In this document: in pieces, positions 13,242 to 21,126 of the stretch
Numbering within the stretch: position 1 is the stretch's first letter
How the letters are laid out: each line of letters starts with the position of its first letter
From: JARRJY01 sp037388705
Lineage (GTDB): Bacteria; Pseudomonadota; Gammaproteobacteria; UBA6429; Thiohalophilaceae
NCBI GenBank assembly: GCA_037388705.1
Contig: JARRJY010000029.1
Coordinates: 1 to 31,994, forward strand
Direction: 5' to 3'
DNA length: 31,994 nucleotides
Notes under the pieces: generated by a model
Told to the model about the DNA's origin: nothing
The model's database searches: none
What the model saw: the letters and a program-made list of their open reading frames with translations, nothing else
Position numbers and translations under genes: made by a program

Positions 13242-15326
13242 ATGAGTTCTTTATTTGGTAAGTCATTAAAATCCAGGCTGATGGTCAGCCTGGCGCTTGT
13301 TATTTGTTTCCTGGTTGCGCTGGTCGTGCTGTTGCCTTTTGCTATTCAACTGACAGCCCAGTCATGGTTACGGGACCAGGGGCTGGAAGCCAGCATTGAG
13401 CTTGTCGGTTTTAATGTCAAGACAGGTATTTTTCGGCTCAACAATGCAAAAGGCACGAACGCAGATCAGCAGGGTTTTGTCCTGGACCGGGCATTGCTGG
13501 AAATAAACTGGAAACCCCTGTTTAAAAAACAACTGGATATCCAGCGTTTTGAAATCGAAGGCCTGTCACTGGATGTAACAAGTACCGACAAGGGATTAAG
13601 CGTTGCGGGTATTGCTATGCCAGCACCGGGGGGTAACCAGGAGAAGGTAGCCAAAACGCCTGATACAGAACCAACAGCCTGGTCGGCTCAAATACAGAAT
13701 ATCGAGCTGGCTAATATAAAGGTATGTCACAATAATCCTGCTGTGGCGGCAAGTGATACACTGACAGTTCAACAAATGATGAACGCTTGCGTAACACTGG
13801 GTAACATGAAGTGGCAGGGTCGGATAAGCTGGTCGGCGGCAGGAAAAGATAAACCGGCAACAGCGGGAATAACAGTTTCCGGCAATTTACTCGTTGACAA
13901 CCTGCTTTACGCAGCAAAAATTAGCAGGCAGCGCTTTGTAAACATTGGCAAACTGGCAATCAATAATTTTCAGTCAACCGGGTTTGAAATTTTTAAAACA
14001 GACCTGGTTGAAATATCAAATGTTGAACTATTACAACTTAGTAAAAAACAGGACGCCCCTTACCTTGCCAGCTGGCAAACACTAAAAATTGATAAGCCGG
14101 CTTTTGAACAACAAAAGCAGCATGCAATAATTCAGACTATTACTTTGTCTGGTTTAAAAAGTAATATAAAGAGAGCAAAGACAGGGATAACCGGGTTACC
14201 GGTTTCTTCACAAGAGAAACAGCAGAAAAAAACAGCAAATAAAGCTAATACAGATAAAGCTTTTACATTTGTAATTAATAAGATGCTGGTAAATGGTCGT
14301 AGCCAGGTATCATTTACTGACAATACAGTTGATCCTGTATTCAACGAATCACTAAGTAATCTCAACCTGACAGTAACCGATATTAATTCAGCAAAACCCG
14401 GAAACAAGAGTACCTTAACAGCTGATGTCAAGGTGGGTGAATATGGTAATATTAATATCAAAGGAACAGTCCAGCCATTCGCCGACCGCATCACGCTTGA
14501 TTTACACCAGGACATTAAAAACATCGACCTGGCAAATTACAATGTTTATGGTAAAACATTTATCGGGCATCGTATTCGTAGTGGCCAGCTTGATTTGAAA
14601 CAAAAAATAACTATTGATAACGGTAAGCTGGATACTGAATCTACCCTGGTCCTTAACAAGTTCAAGGTCGAGTCCCTGCAGGGCAAGGAAGCAGAAAAAT
14701 ATAAAAGTGACCTGGGCATCCCGCTTTCAACCGCATTATCTTTGCTCAGGGACAAAAATGATAATATTAAGCTGACCCTCCCAGTTACCGGGGATATGAA
14801 TAGTCCGGATTTTTCGTTGAATGATGTTATTTCCACGGTCACCGGAAAGGCCATCAGGGAAGCAATAATAAATTACTACACGCCATTCGGCCTGGTTAAG
14901 TTTCTCGGTGGTGTGGTAGACCTGGCGACAGGCCTGAGTTTTGAACCTGTCAAGTTCGCCGCCGGAAAAGCAGAGCTTGAGCAAGCAGGAAAAGATAAAC
15001 TCACCACGTTATCGAAATTATTGACTGAACGACCGCATGTACAGTTAACGTTATGTGGTTTCCCGGTTAAAGATGATATTTTCGCCCGTTACAAACCGGC
15101 AGAACTGGGGTTGAATAACGGTGATGAGAAAAAACCTTTAAAGCTTACGGATAAACAAACCAGTGAACTACTGGCTTTATTTAAAGCAAGAATGGATAAT
15201 ATGAAAAAATTTATGGTCAGGCAGCTCAAGGTTGATCCCGGGCAGGTACTTTTATGCAGTGAGCCAGATAATAAGGAGTGGATCACAGGGGTTGAAGCAA
15301 AACCTGAAGTTGCTATCTCAATTTAG
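13242..15326 (+). CDS. AsmA-like DUF748 domain envelope protein
   Basis: 694 residues with one N-terminal transmembrane anchor (about 13-37) and a long periplasmic beta-rich region. The AsmA/DUF748 character shows in repeated strands such as LDVTSTDKGLSVAG, in the DIKNIDLANYNVYG stretch and in the terminal region KFAAGKAELEQAGKDKL. That last part is the OmpA-like motif that ends most DUF748 proteins. Related AsmA-like proteins are thought to bridge the envelope for lipid transport. The length is shorter than many DUF748 members (about 1000). A sigma-E-like motif and a multi-site repeat lie upstream; yaaA follows after 17 bases. Confidence 0.85.
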   Translation: MSSLFGKSLKSRLMVSLALVICFLVALVVLLPFAIQLTAQSWLRDQGLEASIELVGFNVKTGIFRLNNAKGTNADQQGFVLDRALLEINWKPLFKKQLDIQRFEIEGLSLDVTSTDKGLSVAGIAMPAPGGNQEKVAKTPDTEPTAWSAQIQNIELANIKVCHNNPAVAASDTLTVQQMMNACVTLGNMKWQGRISWSAAGKDKPATAGITVSGNLLVDNLLYAAKISRQRFVNIGKLAINNFQSTGFEIFKTDLVEISNVELLQLSKKQDAPYLASWQTLKIDKPAFEQQKQHAIIQTITLSGLKSNIKRAKTGITGLPVSSQEKQQKKTANKANTDKAFTFVINKMLVNGRSQVSFTDNTVDPVFNESLSNLNLTVTDINSAKPGNKSTLTADVKVGEYGNINIKGTVQPFADRITLDLHQDIKNIDLANYNVYGKTFIGHRIRSGQLDLKQKITIDNGKLDTESTLVLNKFKVESLQGKEAEKYKSDLGIPLSTALSLLRDKNDNIKLTLPVTGDMNSPDFSLNDVISTVTGKAIREAIINYYTPFGLVKFLGGVVDLATGLSFEPVKFAAGKAELEQAGKDKLTTLSKLLTERPHVQLTLCGFPVKDDIFARYKPAELGLNNGDEKKPLKLTDKQTSELLALFKARMDNMKKFMVRQLKVDPGQVLLCSEPDNKEWITGVEAKPEVAISI

Positions 15327-15343
15327 ATCGATGAGTTCATATT

Positions 15344-16114
15344 ATGCTGATTGTTGTATCACCTGCGAAAACACTTGATTACGAAACACCACCCAAAACA
15401 AAAATCAACACCATGCCGGATTACCTGGAAGATTCCCAGCAACTGATAAACCGGTTACGCCGTTTATCCTCGCTGGATATTGCCGAGCTAATGAAAGTGA
15501 GCAAGAAGATCGCTGATCTGAATTTTGATCGGTACGAGGCATGGAATAAAAAATTCACCGAGAAAAATGCCAAGCAGGCAGCACTGGCATTCAAAGGGGA
15601 TGTTTATAGCGGCCTGGATGCCGAGTCATTCAGCGCCAGAGATTTCAAGTTTGCACAGAAACATTTTCGTATCCTCTCTGGCCTGTATGGACTGCTACGC
15701 CCGCTGGACCTGATGCAACCCTACCGGCTGGAAATGGGAACCCGGCTGGAAACTGATCGTGGCAAGAACCTGTACGAGTTCTGGGGTTCGACAATCACCG
15801 AAGGCCTGAACAAGCAGTTAAAGAAAACAAAGTCGAAATACCTGATTAACCTGGCATCCAATGAATATTTCAAGTCTGTCAGGCCAAAAGAACTGGATGC
15901 GGAAATTATTACTCCCGAGTTCAGGGAATATAAAAATGGCGAGTATAAAATGATTGGCATTTATGCCAAGAAAGCACGTGGTTTGTTAAGTCGCTATATT
16001 ATCCAGAACCAGTTGACAGATCCTGAAGATATCAAGTCGTTCAGTGAAGAAGGCTACAAGTATAATAAAAAGCTCTCGAAAGGGAACACGTGGGTATTTA
16101 CCCGAAAACAATAA
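15344..16114 (+). CDS. yaaA: Peroxide stress protein YaaA
   Basis: 256 residues, the normal length of the YaaA/DUF328 family (E. coli 258). The diagnostic N-terminus LIVVSPAKTLDYETP is present, as are LSGLYGLLRPLDLMQPYRLE and INLASNEYFK. In E. coli, YaaA is induced by OxyR and lowers free intracellular iron and DNA damage during hydrogen-peroxide stress; the fold binds DNA. The ribosome-binding site is weak (GATGAG). It is probably in an operon with the DUF748 gene upstream and a small membrane protein downstream. Confidence 0.95.
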   Translation: MLIVVSPAKTLDYETPPKTKINTMPDYLEDSQQLINRLRRLSSLDIAELMKVSKKIADLNFDRYEAWNKKFTEKNAKQAALAFKGDVYSGLDAESFSARDFKFAQKHFRILSGLYGLLRPLDLMQPYRLEMGTRLETDRGKNLYEFWGSTITEGLNKQLKKTKSKYLINLASNEYFKSVRPKELDAEIITPEFREYKNGEYKMIGIYAKKARGLLSRYIIQNQLTDPEDIKSFSEEGYKYNKKLSKGNTWVFTRKQ

Positions 16115-16135
16115 CAAATAACCAGGGGGTGTAAT

Positions 16136-16309
16136 ATGCCGGAAGATTTACCCAGGGCTGTCATGGTCCTGATATGGTTGCTTAGCGGCACAATTATATT
16201 TGGTGCATTGTTGATGAAGTCATCCACGCTGAATGCACTTATCTTCGCGGTGGTGTTTTTCGGTTTGCCGGTGCTGGTTAATGCGTCGATGAAAAAGAAA
16301 CAAGACTAG
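16136..16309 (+). CDS. Small two-helix membrane protein (57 residues)
   Basis: The ORF starts at the ATG at 16136 with a strong GGGGGT ribosome-binding site, 21 bases after the yaaA stop, and ends at TAG 16307-16309. The product has two hydrophobic helices (about 8-27 and 33-50, for example ALIFAVVFFGLPVLV) and a basic end, SMKKKQD. Small size, spacing and topology support a real inner-membrane miniprotein. Its last 32 bases overlap, tail to tail, the end of the minus-strand gene at 16278. Function unknown. Confidence 0.65.
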   Translation: MPEDLPRAVMVLIWLLSGTIIFGALLMKSSTLNALIFAVVFFGLPVLVNASMKKKQD

Positions 16310-17213
16310 TTTTATCTATTTCCTGTTGCAAACGGTTTTGTTCAACACGTTCCTGCTGCTTGTAGTCAAGGTATTCTTTCTTTTCCATTTCATAGAGCTG
16401 TTCATGGTGCTGTTCTGTCAGGTCAAACCAGCGATTTAGCCGGGTTAACAACAGTTTTTCATGAGCGGTACTAACAGTATCCAGGTAGGCCTGGATCGCA
16501 TAATAATAGCGAATCGCGTTTCTTTCTATTACACCCCGTACACCATCAATATATACAGGATCACCGTTACTATCAGTATCAATGACAGTAAATCCTACCT
16601 TGTCCCTTCCCAGTGTGGCGAGGTAGGTTTTCATTGCCATGCGGGTCCAGAACCCCTGTTTATAGGAATAACTGAAATGGATGAATGTCTCAGTATCATT
16701 CAAAGGCATAGCTTCAGTGCTGATGAGGTAATCGCTGGTGCCCAGCGGCCCATCTTCGGCACTCAGAATGGTTCGCGTATAATTTTCCTGTTTGTTATCC
16801 AGGTGATAACGGTAAACAAGCTGGTAAGTATCTTCGGGTCTTTCGAAATACTTTCTGCCGCTGTAAAGCGTAAGCAGGTAGTCACCATTAAGTTTCAGGA
16901 AGGTACAGGCTTTTACATTCAAATGGAGGGGAGCTATCTCACACCAGTTTTCAACCTGGCTAAAGGCAGTTTTTACCTTTTTATACGGGTGATAAATAAT
17001 GCCGTAAACATCGCCACTTTGAGACTGTGCCTCGATGGCTGATTCAATATAAACCGGCACCCCGTAACTATTCGTGTCAAGCTTCTTTTTTAGCTGCTGG
17101 TATTTTTGCTGCAGGCTATTTTGATCGGCATAAGATGTAGCTGTCAGGAAAAACAGGCAGGATAAGGCAATCAGGAATACTGGCAAAGCGGGGGAGCGTT
17201 TAAAACTGTCCAT
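16278..17213 (-). CDS. Exported protein of unknown function
   Basis: 311 residues. A signal peptide is clear (PALPVFLIALSCLFFLTATS, cleavage after SYA, about residue 29). The mature protein is mixed alpha/beta with two Cys (about 91 and 103, possibly a disulfide) and conserved-looking aromatics around SGRKYFERPEDTYQLVYRY and HFSYSYKQGFWTRMAMK. The C-terminal 60 residues are a charged coiled coil rich in Glu and Gln (HEQLYEMEKKEYLDYKQQE). I have seen similar hypothetical proteins in marine gammaproteobacteria but know no function. The 3' end overlaps the convergent small ORF. Confidence 0.75.
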   Translation of the reverse strand: MDSFKRSPALPVFLIALSCLFFLTATSYADQNSLQQKYQQLKKKLDTNSYGVPVYIESAIEAQSQSGDVYGIIYHPYKKVKTAFSQVENWCEIAPLHLNVKACTFLKLNGDYLLTLYSGRKYFERPEDTYQLVYRYHLDNKQENYTRTILSAEDGPLGTSDYLISTEAMPLNDTETFIHFSYSYKQGFWTRMAMKTYLATLGRDKVGFTVIDTDSNGDPVYIDGVRGVIERNAIRYYYAIQAYLDTVSTAHEKLLLTRLNRWFDLTEQHHEQLYEMEKKEYLDYKQQERVEQNRLQQEIDKTSLVSFSSTH

Positions 17214-17296
17214 ACCCAGTATTATGGGATGCCAATACCGGGAATCAAGTAGTACAGTTTAATTAATAGTTAAATTTTGAACAGTTACTCGGCTTT

Positions 17297-17476
17297 TTAG
17301 CCGTCGTTGTAAATAAATGGCAGGCCGGCACACTCGTTTCGTGCAGCCTCCGTATTTCTTAGTAACGCCAGAAATTGCCTGGCCTGGGATGTGTCGTCGA
17401 AAGGACCCTCATGGCCAGTTCTAGTTTCAATGTACCAACAGCCCGAAATCCTGATAATACGATTTGCATCACTCAT
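17297..17476 (-). CDS. Small GPF-motif protein (DUF6316-like)
   Basis: 59 residues from the ATG complementary to 17474-17476. The reading frame stays open upstream to a TTG at 17515, but GGTGGGG lies in the right place for the ATG. The core is G-C-W-Y-I-E-T-R-T-G-x-E-G-P-F, followed by a helix (ARQFLALLRN). This matches the protein at 28311-28511, which carries W-Y-F-A-T-R-E-G-x-x-x-G-P-F. Both are small cytosolic proteins of unknown function. A perfect FNR-like box is 66 bases upstream. Confidence 0.65.
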   Translation of the reverse strand: MSDANRIIRISGCWYIETRTGHEGPFDDTSQARQFLALLRNTEAARNECAGLPFIYNDG

Positions 17477-17541
17477 TTTTTGACCCCACCACTTATTTTT
17501 ATAATTGCCAACCAATATGTAACACCGGGGGTGGAAAGTAT

Positions 17542-17555
17542 TTGATATGGATCAA
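17542..17555 (-). promoter_or_regulatory. Perfect FNR/Anr box upstream of the small GPF-motif gene
   Basis: TTGATATGGATCAA is an exact TTGAT-N4-ATCAA palindrome. On the minus strand, CATATT (complement of 17514-17519) lies where a -10 hexamer should be if the box is centred at -41.5, the class II activator position. The ATG is at 17476, giving a leader of about 30 bases. This makes activation by an FNR/Anr-type regulator at low oxygen likely. Confidence 0.7.
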
Positions 17556-17683
17556 TTATTCTTGTTTTAATATTCAGACAGCAATTTAAGAATGTGCTAA
17601 TTAAGTTGCAAAAAGATAACAGTTAACAATCCGGGGTTCTGACGTTTGCTATGCTTTATTTATAGACCAAGCCAGGGGTAAAT

Positions 17684-18154
17684 ATGATGAAAAAGGTTTT
17701 TATTTCGCTAATGCCGTTAGTATTCAGTATTACCGGTTGTCATGAATTTGGAGGCGGTGTCAGGGGTCCCGCTCCATATCATCAGGGTGGACCCTTACCC
17801 CCGGCGCATGCACCTGCGCATGGTCGCCGTGCCCAGTATCGTTATTATTACTATCCGGAAGCACGTTTTTACTTTGATATTGGACGCAATCTTTATTTTT
17901 ACCTTGATTCACGCGGTACCTGGGCGATATCGGCCACGTTACCTCCCTATTTGCGTCAATATCGTCATAGCCATCATGTTGAAATCGAAATGGACATCGA
18001 CAAACCGTACCATAGGTACAAGTATCACCAGAAAATGTATCCGCCTGGACAGGTGAAGAAAAAATACAAAAAGAATAAAAAGAATAAAAAGAAGAAACAT
18101 GATGATGACGATGATAAACACAAGAAAAAAGGCAAAGGTCCCTTTTATGATTAA
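17684..18154 (+). CDS. Small lipoprotein with Lys/Asp-rich tail
   Basis: 156 residues; starts at ATG 17684 (or the adjacent ATG 17687) behind CAGGGG. The signal peptide ends in ITGC, giving a lipid-modified Cys19. A Gly/Pro/His-rich linker is followed by a Tyr-rich segment (YYYYPEARFYFDIGRNLYFY) that resembles short periplasmic proteins of unknown function. The last 40 residues are extremely charged, with runs of Lys then DDDDDK and more Lys. Such a tail might bind metal, nucleic acid or polysaccharide; this is inference. A strong terminator follows, so it is monocistronic. Confidence 0.75.
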   Translation: MMKKVFISLMPLVFSITGCHEFGGGVRGPAPYHQGGPLPPAHAPAHGRRAQYRYYYYPEARFYFDIGRNLYFYLDSRGTWAISATLPPYLRQYRHSHHVEIEMDIDKPYHRYKYHQKMYPPGQVKKKYKKNKKNKKKKHDDDDDKHKKKGKGPFYD

Positions 18155-18186
18155 CCAGCCTGGGGTTAATCAGCTTTAAAATTTCT

Positions 18187-18218
18187 AAAGCCCTGTGGAT
18201 TACTGCCAGGGCTTTTTT
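18187..18218 (+). terminator. Rho-independent terminator of the Lys/Asp-rich lipoprotein gene
   Basis: Nine-base perfect stem AAAGCCCTG (18187-18195) and CAGGGCTTT (18207-18215), 11-base loop, and six T ending at 18218. It is 33 bases downstream of the stop codon. Confidence 0.9.
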
Positions 18219-18317
18219 GTTATAGAAAAAACATCCTGTAGATATATTGAGTGTAGGTATGGACTGTTTTAGGATTGGGTACAGACATGATAATTAGAAA
18301 AATAACGGAATGATCCT

Positions 18318-19223
18318 ATGGCTGCTGGATCCAAAACAGTAATTTTTGCTGCCCTGCTTGGTAATACATTGATATCCATTACCAAGTTTGTTGCAGCAGC
18401 GATAACCGGAAGTTCGGCCATGTTATCGGAAGGTATTCATTCGCTTGTGGATACCGGTAACCAGGGGCTGCTGTTATACGGTTTAAAGCAGGCAAAAAAA
18501 CCGGCAGATGAATCGTTTCCATTTGGGCATGGCAAGGAAGTTTATTTCTGGAGTTTTATCGTTGCGATACTGATTTTTGCCCTGGGTGGCGGCATTTCAA
18601 TTTATGAAGGTATCCAGCATGTTCGCCACCCACAACCGATCAGTAATCCGCTTATCAACTACATTGTGCTGGGACTGGCGATTCTTTTTGAAGGGGCTGC
18701 CTGGTTTTTTGCTTTTCGTGAATTTAGTCGTGTTAAAGGGAAATGGGGCTACGTGGAGGCGATACAGCGCGCCAAGGATCCATCTATTTTCGTAGTACTG
18801 TTTGAGGATACTGCTGCCATGTTAGGCCTGGCGGTTGCCATGGCGGGTGTCATGCTAACTCAATACACAGGCATTTTATATTTTGATGGCATTGCCTCGG
18901 TGATTATCGGCTGCATTCTGGTGGGTACAGCTATCTGGCTTGCTTATGAAACCAAGGGATTATTGATTGGCGAAAGTGCCAACAAGCACGTGGTCAATGG
19001 CATCCGGGAAATCCTGCAGAAAAATGAAATGGTTGAATATGTTAACGAAATTTTGACCATGCACATGGGGCCGGATTTTATACTGGCAAATATCAGTATC
19101 GATTTTCGCGATTCAGGCCGGGTAGGTGATCTGGAGTCGGTTATCAGTGGACTGAGCCAGTCTATTAAAGAGCACTATCCGCAAATCAAGCGAGTATTTA
19201 TCGAAGCAGAAAAAAGAAGTTGA
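18318..19223 (+). CDS. Cation diffusion facilitator (CDF) family transporter
   Basis: 301 residues, with six transmembrane helices in about 1-215 and a cytoplasmic C-terminal domain (about 220-301). The metal-site motif of TM2 is HSLVD (H41, D45). A second motif, FEDTAAMLG, lies in TM5. FPFGHGKEVYFW between TM2 and TM3 is typical. These features, notably EDTAA, recall the ZnT9-like branch of the family, which may act on zinc or other divalent cations by proton antiport. The next gene follows with a start almost on top of the stop (19226), so they are probably co-translated. Confidence 0.92.
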   Translation: MAAGSKTVIFAALLGNTLISITKFVAAAITGSSAMLSEGIHSLVDTGNQGLLLYGLKQAKKPADESFPFGHGKEVYFWSFIVAILIFALGGGISIYEGIQHVRHPQPISNPLINYIVLGLAILFEGAAWFFAFREFSRVKGKWGYVEAIQRAKDPSIFVVLFEDTAAMLGLAVAMAGVMLTQYTGILYFDGIASVIIGCILVGTAIWLAYETKGLLIGESANKHVVNGIREILQKNEMVEYVNEILTMHMGPDFILANISIDFRDSGRVGDLESVISGLSQSIKEHYPQIKRVFIEAEKRS

Positions 19224-19225
19224 AT

Positions 19226-19864
19226 ATGCTGAATGATATAAAGCAACCAAGGCTGGTTAAAACACTGCTGATTATTTTTATTGTTGAATGGCTGGTCCTG
19301 GCTATCAACCCGTATTATCGAAGTGACTGGCTACTTGAGAATGTCTTGGTTGTTATTTACTTTCCCGTGATTATTGCCTTACGTAAACGCGTAACTTTCT
19401 CAAACCTTTCCTACCTGTTGATGTTTATTTTCCTGTTTCTGCATATCATCGGTGCCCACTATACATATGCTGAAGTACCTTATGATAAGTGGTTTAAAGC
19501 GATTACCGGGAATACCCTCAATGGTCTGATTGGTTTTGAACGTAACCATTTTGATCGCCTGGTACATTTACTCTATGGTGTTTTGTTATATATCCCGTTT
19601 CGGGAAATCGCTGTTCAACGTGCCAGGTTGACCGGGTTCTGGAGTTATTTTTTACCCTACACTTTTATTGTTTCAAGCACCGTATTGTATGAACAGATAG
19701 AATGGGCGGCAGCAGAAATTTTTGGTGGGGAACTGGGCATGGCTTACCTGGGCACGCAGGGTGATGTCTGGGATGGACACAAGGATATGGGACTGGCGAG
19801 TATAGGCGCACTGCTGACATTATGGTGGTGCGTACGGAAAGATAAAAAAGCGACATCGCAGTAA
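19226..19864 (+). CDS. DUF2238 / YjdF-like integral membrane protein
   Basis: 212 residues from the ATG at 19226 (a TTG at 19220 is in frame but less likely). About six transmembrane helices, with the DUF2238 signatures HIIGAHYTYAEVP, FERNHFDRLVHLLYG, EQIEWAAAEIFGG and LGTQGDVWDGHKDM. The conserved His/Asp/Glu residues in membrane-near positions suggest a metal or lipid headgroup site. Function not established. It directly follows the CDF transporter gene, hinting at a link to metal homeostasis. It is convergent with the pseudouridine synthase gene, 2 bases between stops. Confidence 0.85.
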   Translation: MLNDIKQPRLVKTLLIIFIVEWLVLAINPYYRSDWLLENVLVVIYFPVIIALRKRVTFSNLSYLLMFIFLFLHIIGAHYTYAEVPYDKWFKAITGNTLNGLIGFERNHFDRLVHLLYGVLLYIPFREIAVQRARLTGFWSYFLPYTFIVSSTVLYEQIEWAAAEIFGGELGMAYLGTQGDVWDGHKDMGLASIGALLTLWWCVRKDKKATSQ

Positions 19865-19866
19865 TT

Positions 19867-20709
19867 TTAAAGCCGCAGCAATAATTCCTCGGGCAAGCTG
19901 TAAAATTGTTCACTGCCATCAGTCGGAGATGTAAATGCCAGGTAGCAACAGGTGAGTTGCAGGTTTTCACTATCAATGCCGGCGTCACCATACAGACGGT
20001 CACCAATAATCGGGTATCCAGCCGTAGCCAGGTGGCGTCTTATCTGATGTTTTCTGCCTGTTTCAATCTTTATTTCCACTAATGAACGATCCTGTTTTTC
20101 GTCATAGCCTAGAAGACTGGCATAACTGCTAGCTGCTTTGTCATCGATAGCCTGGGTGAAGTGTTGAGTGCCTGCCGGAAACCTGCCAGTCACAATTGCC
20201 TGGTAATGCTTTTCGATTTGCCTGTTTTCAAACATTCGGGCAAAAGCGTTAGCAATAGTTTTGCTATGTGCCAGGATAATAAGTCCACTGGCAAAACGAT
20301 CAAGTCGATGCACGATAAAGGCTGTTCGTTGTGGTTTAAGGTTTTGCTCGGCGTAGCGGTAAATAGTGGTGTGATCGCCCCACCTGGAACCCTGTGAGCG
20401 CATACCATAAGGTTTATACCAGACACTATATTGTCCCTGGTCGGCAAGCAGGCGGGCATCTAATGACTTTTCCTCAAGTACTTTTTTATCATAATAAAAG
20501 TGCAGGGTGTCGCCTGGTTGAAGAATTTTCTTTGCCCGCCTCAAACGTTGCGTACTGTTGTTGCGTGTCAACCATACGGCCCCTTTGTGCATGGTCTGCT
20601 TGAGTTTTTCTTTTGACAGTTCAGTATTTTTCGCAAGATGTTCAATGGCGGTAAGACTGTCTTCCTCAATGGCAATAGTTATCTGGAAAGGTTGGTTATG
20701 TTCTGACAT
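19867..20709 (-). CDS. RluA-family RNA pseudouridine synthase
   Basis: 280 residues. An N-terminal S4-like segment (about 35-75, KLKQTMHKGAVWLTRNN) is followed by the RluA catalytic domain. The catalytic Asp is in HRLDRFASGLIILAHS (about residue 137). Later motifs include KHYQAIVTGRFP, ETGRKHQIRRHLA and PIIGDRLYG. Such enzymes isomerise uridine in rRNA or tRNA. The exact target cannot be told: the protein matches neither RluA nor RluC/D cleanly and may be a less-characterised subgroup. Confidence 0.9.
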   Translation of the reverse strand: MSEHNQPFQITIAIEEDSLTAIEHLAKNTELSKEKLKQTMHKGAVWLTRNNSTQRLRRAKKILQPGDTLHFYYDKKVLEEKSLDARLLADQGQYSVWYKPYGMRSQGSRWGDHTTIYRYAEQNLKPQRTAFIVHRLDRFASGLIILAHSKTIANAFARMFENRQIEKHYQAIVTGRFPAGTQHFTQAIDDKAASSYASLLGYDEKQDRSLVEIKIETGRKHQIRRHLATAGYPIIGDRLYGDAGIDSENLQLTCCYLAFTSPTDGSEQFYSLPEELLLRL

Positions 20710-20874
20710 CGTATTAATTCTGATAGTTTTGTTTAGGTATTGTATAGCAAACTTATGAGGTTGCTTCCTTAATGAAATAATCTTATGACAAGCACTTATT
20801 GAGAAAATATCAATGTAATAATACTGAAAATTTTACTATAGAATAAATACTATACTGGCAATCAGGAGAAGGTT

Positions 20875-21126
20875 ATGGAGCGACGTATATGTACCCGTAC
20901 GCCTTCGCAGACAAAGGTAAGGCTCTACTTTAATGGACATGGTCACATGGAGGGGCGGTTGAGAGATTTTTCCCAGGGTGGCGTGTTTATCAGGCTGGAT
21001 AAAAAATACCAGATGCCACAGGCAGGGGAAACGATTTTCCTGCTTGCCGATAATATGGATGAGCCTTATACAATGATAACGGTTCGCTCTAATAACCGCG
21101 AACTGGCATTAATGTTCAGTGACTAG
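20875..21126 (+). CDS. PilZ domain protein
   Basis: 83 residues made up of a single PilZ domain. The c-di-GMP binding signatures are intact: R4-x-x-x-R8 in RRICTR and D-F-S-Q-G-G (residues about 32-37) for the [D/N]-x-S-x-x-G motif. A strong AGGAGAAGG ribosome-binding site precedes the ATG. The 3' end overlaps the convergent hybrid kinase gene by 11 bases. A stand-alone PilZ protein acts by binding a partner; the partner is unknown. Confidence 0.88.
   Translation: MERRICTRTPSQTKVRLYFNGHGHMEGRLRDFSQGGVFIRLDKKYQMPQAGETIFLLADNMDEPYTMITVRSNNRELALMFSD

Noticed and set aside
20760..20874. FNR-like sequence TTGAGAAAATATCAA before the PilZ gene
   Set aside because: The half-sites are one base too far apart for an FNR palindrome.
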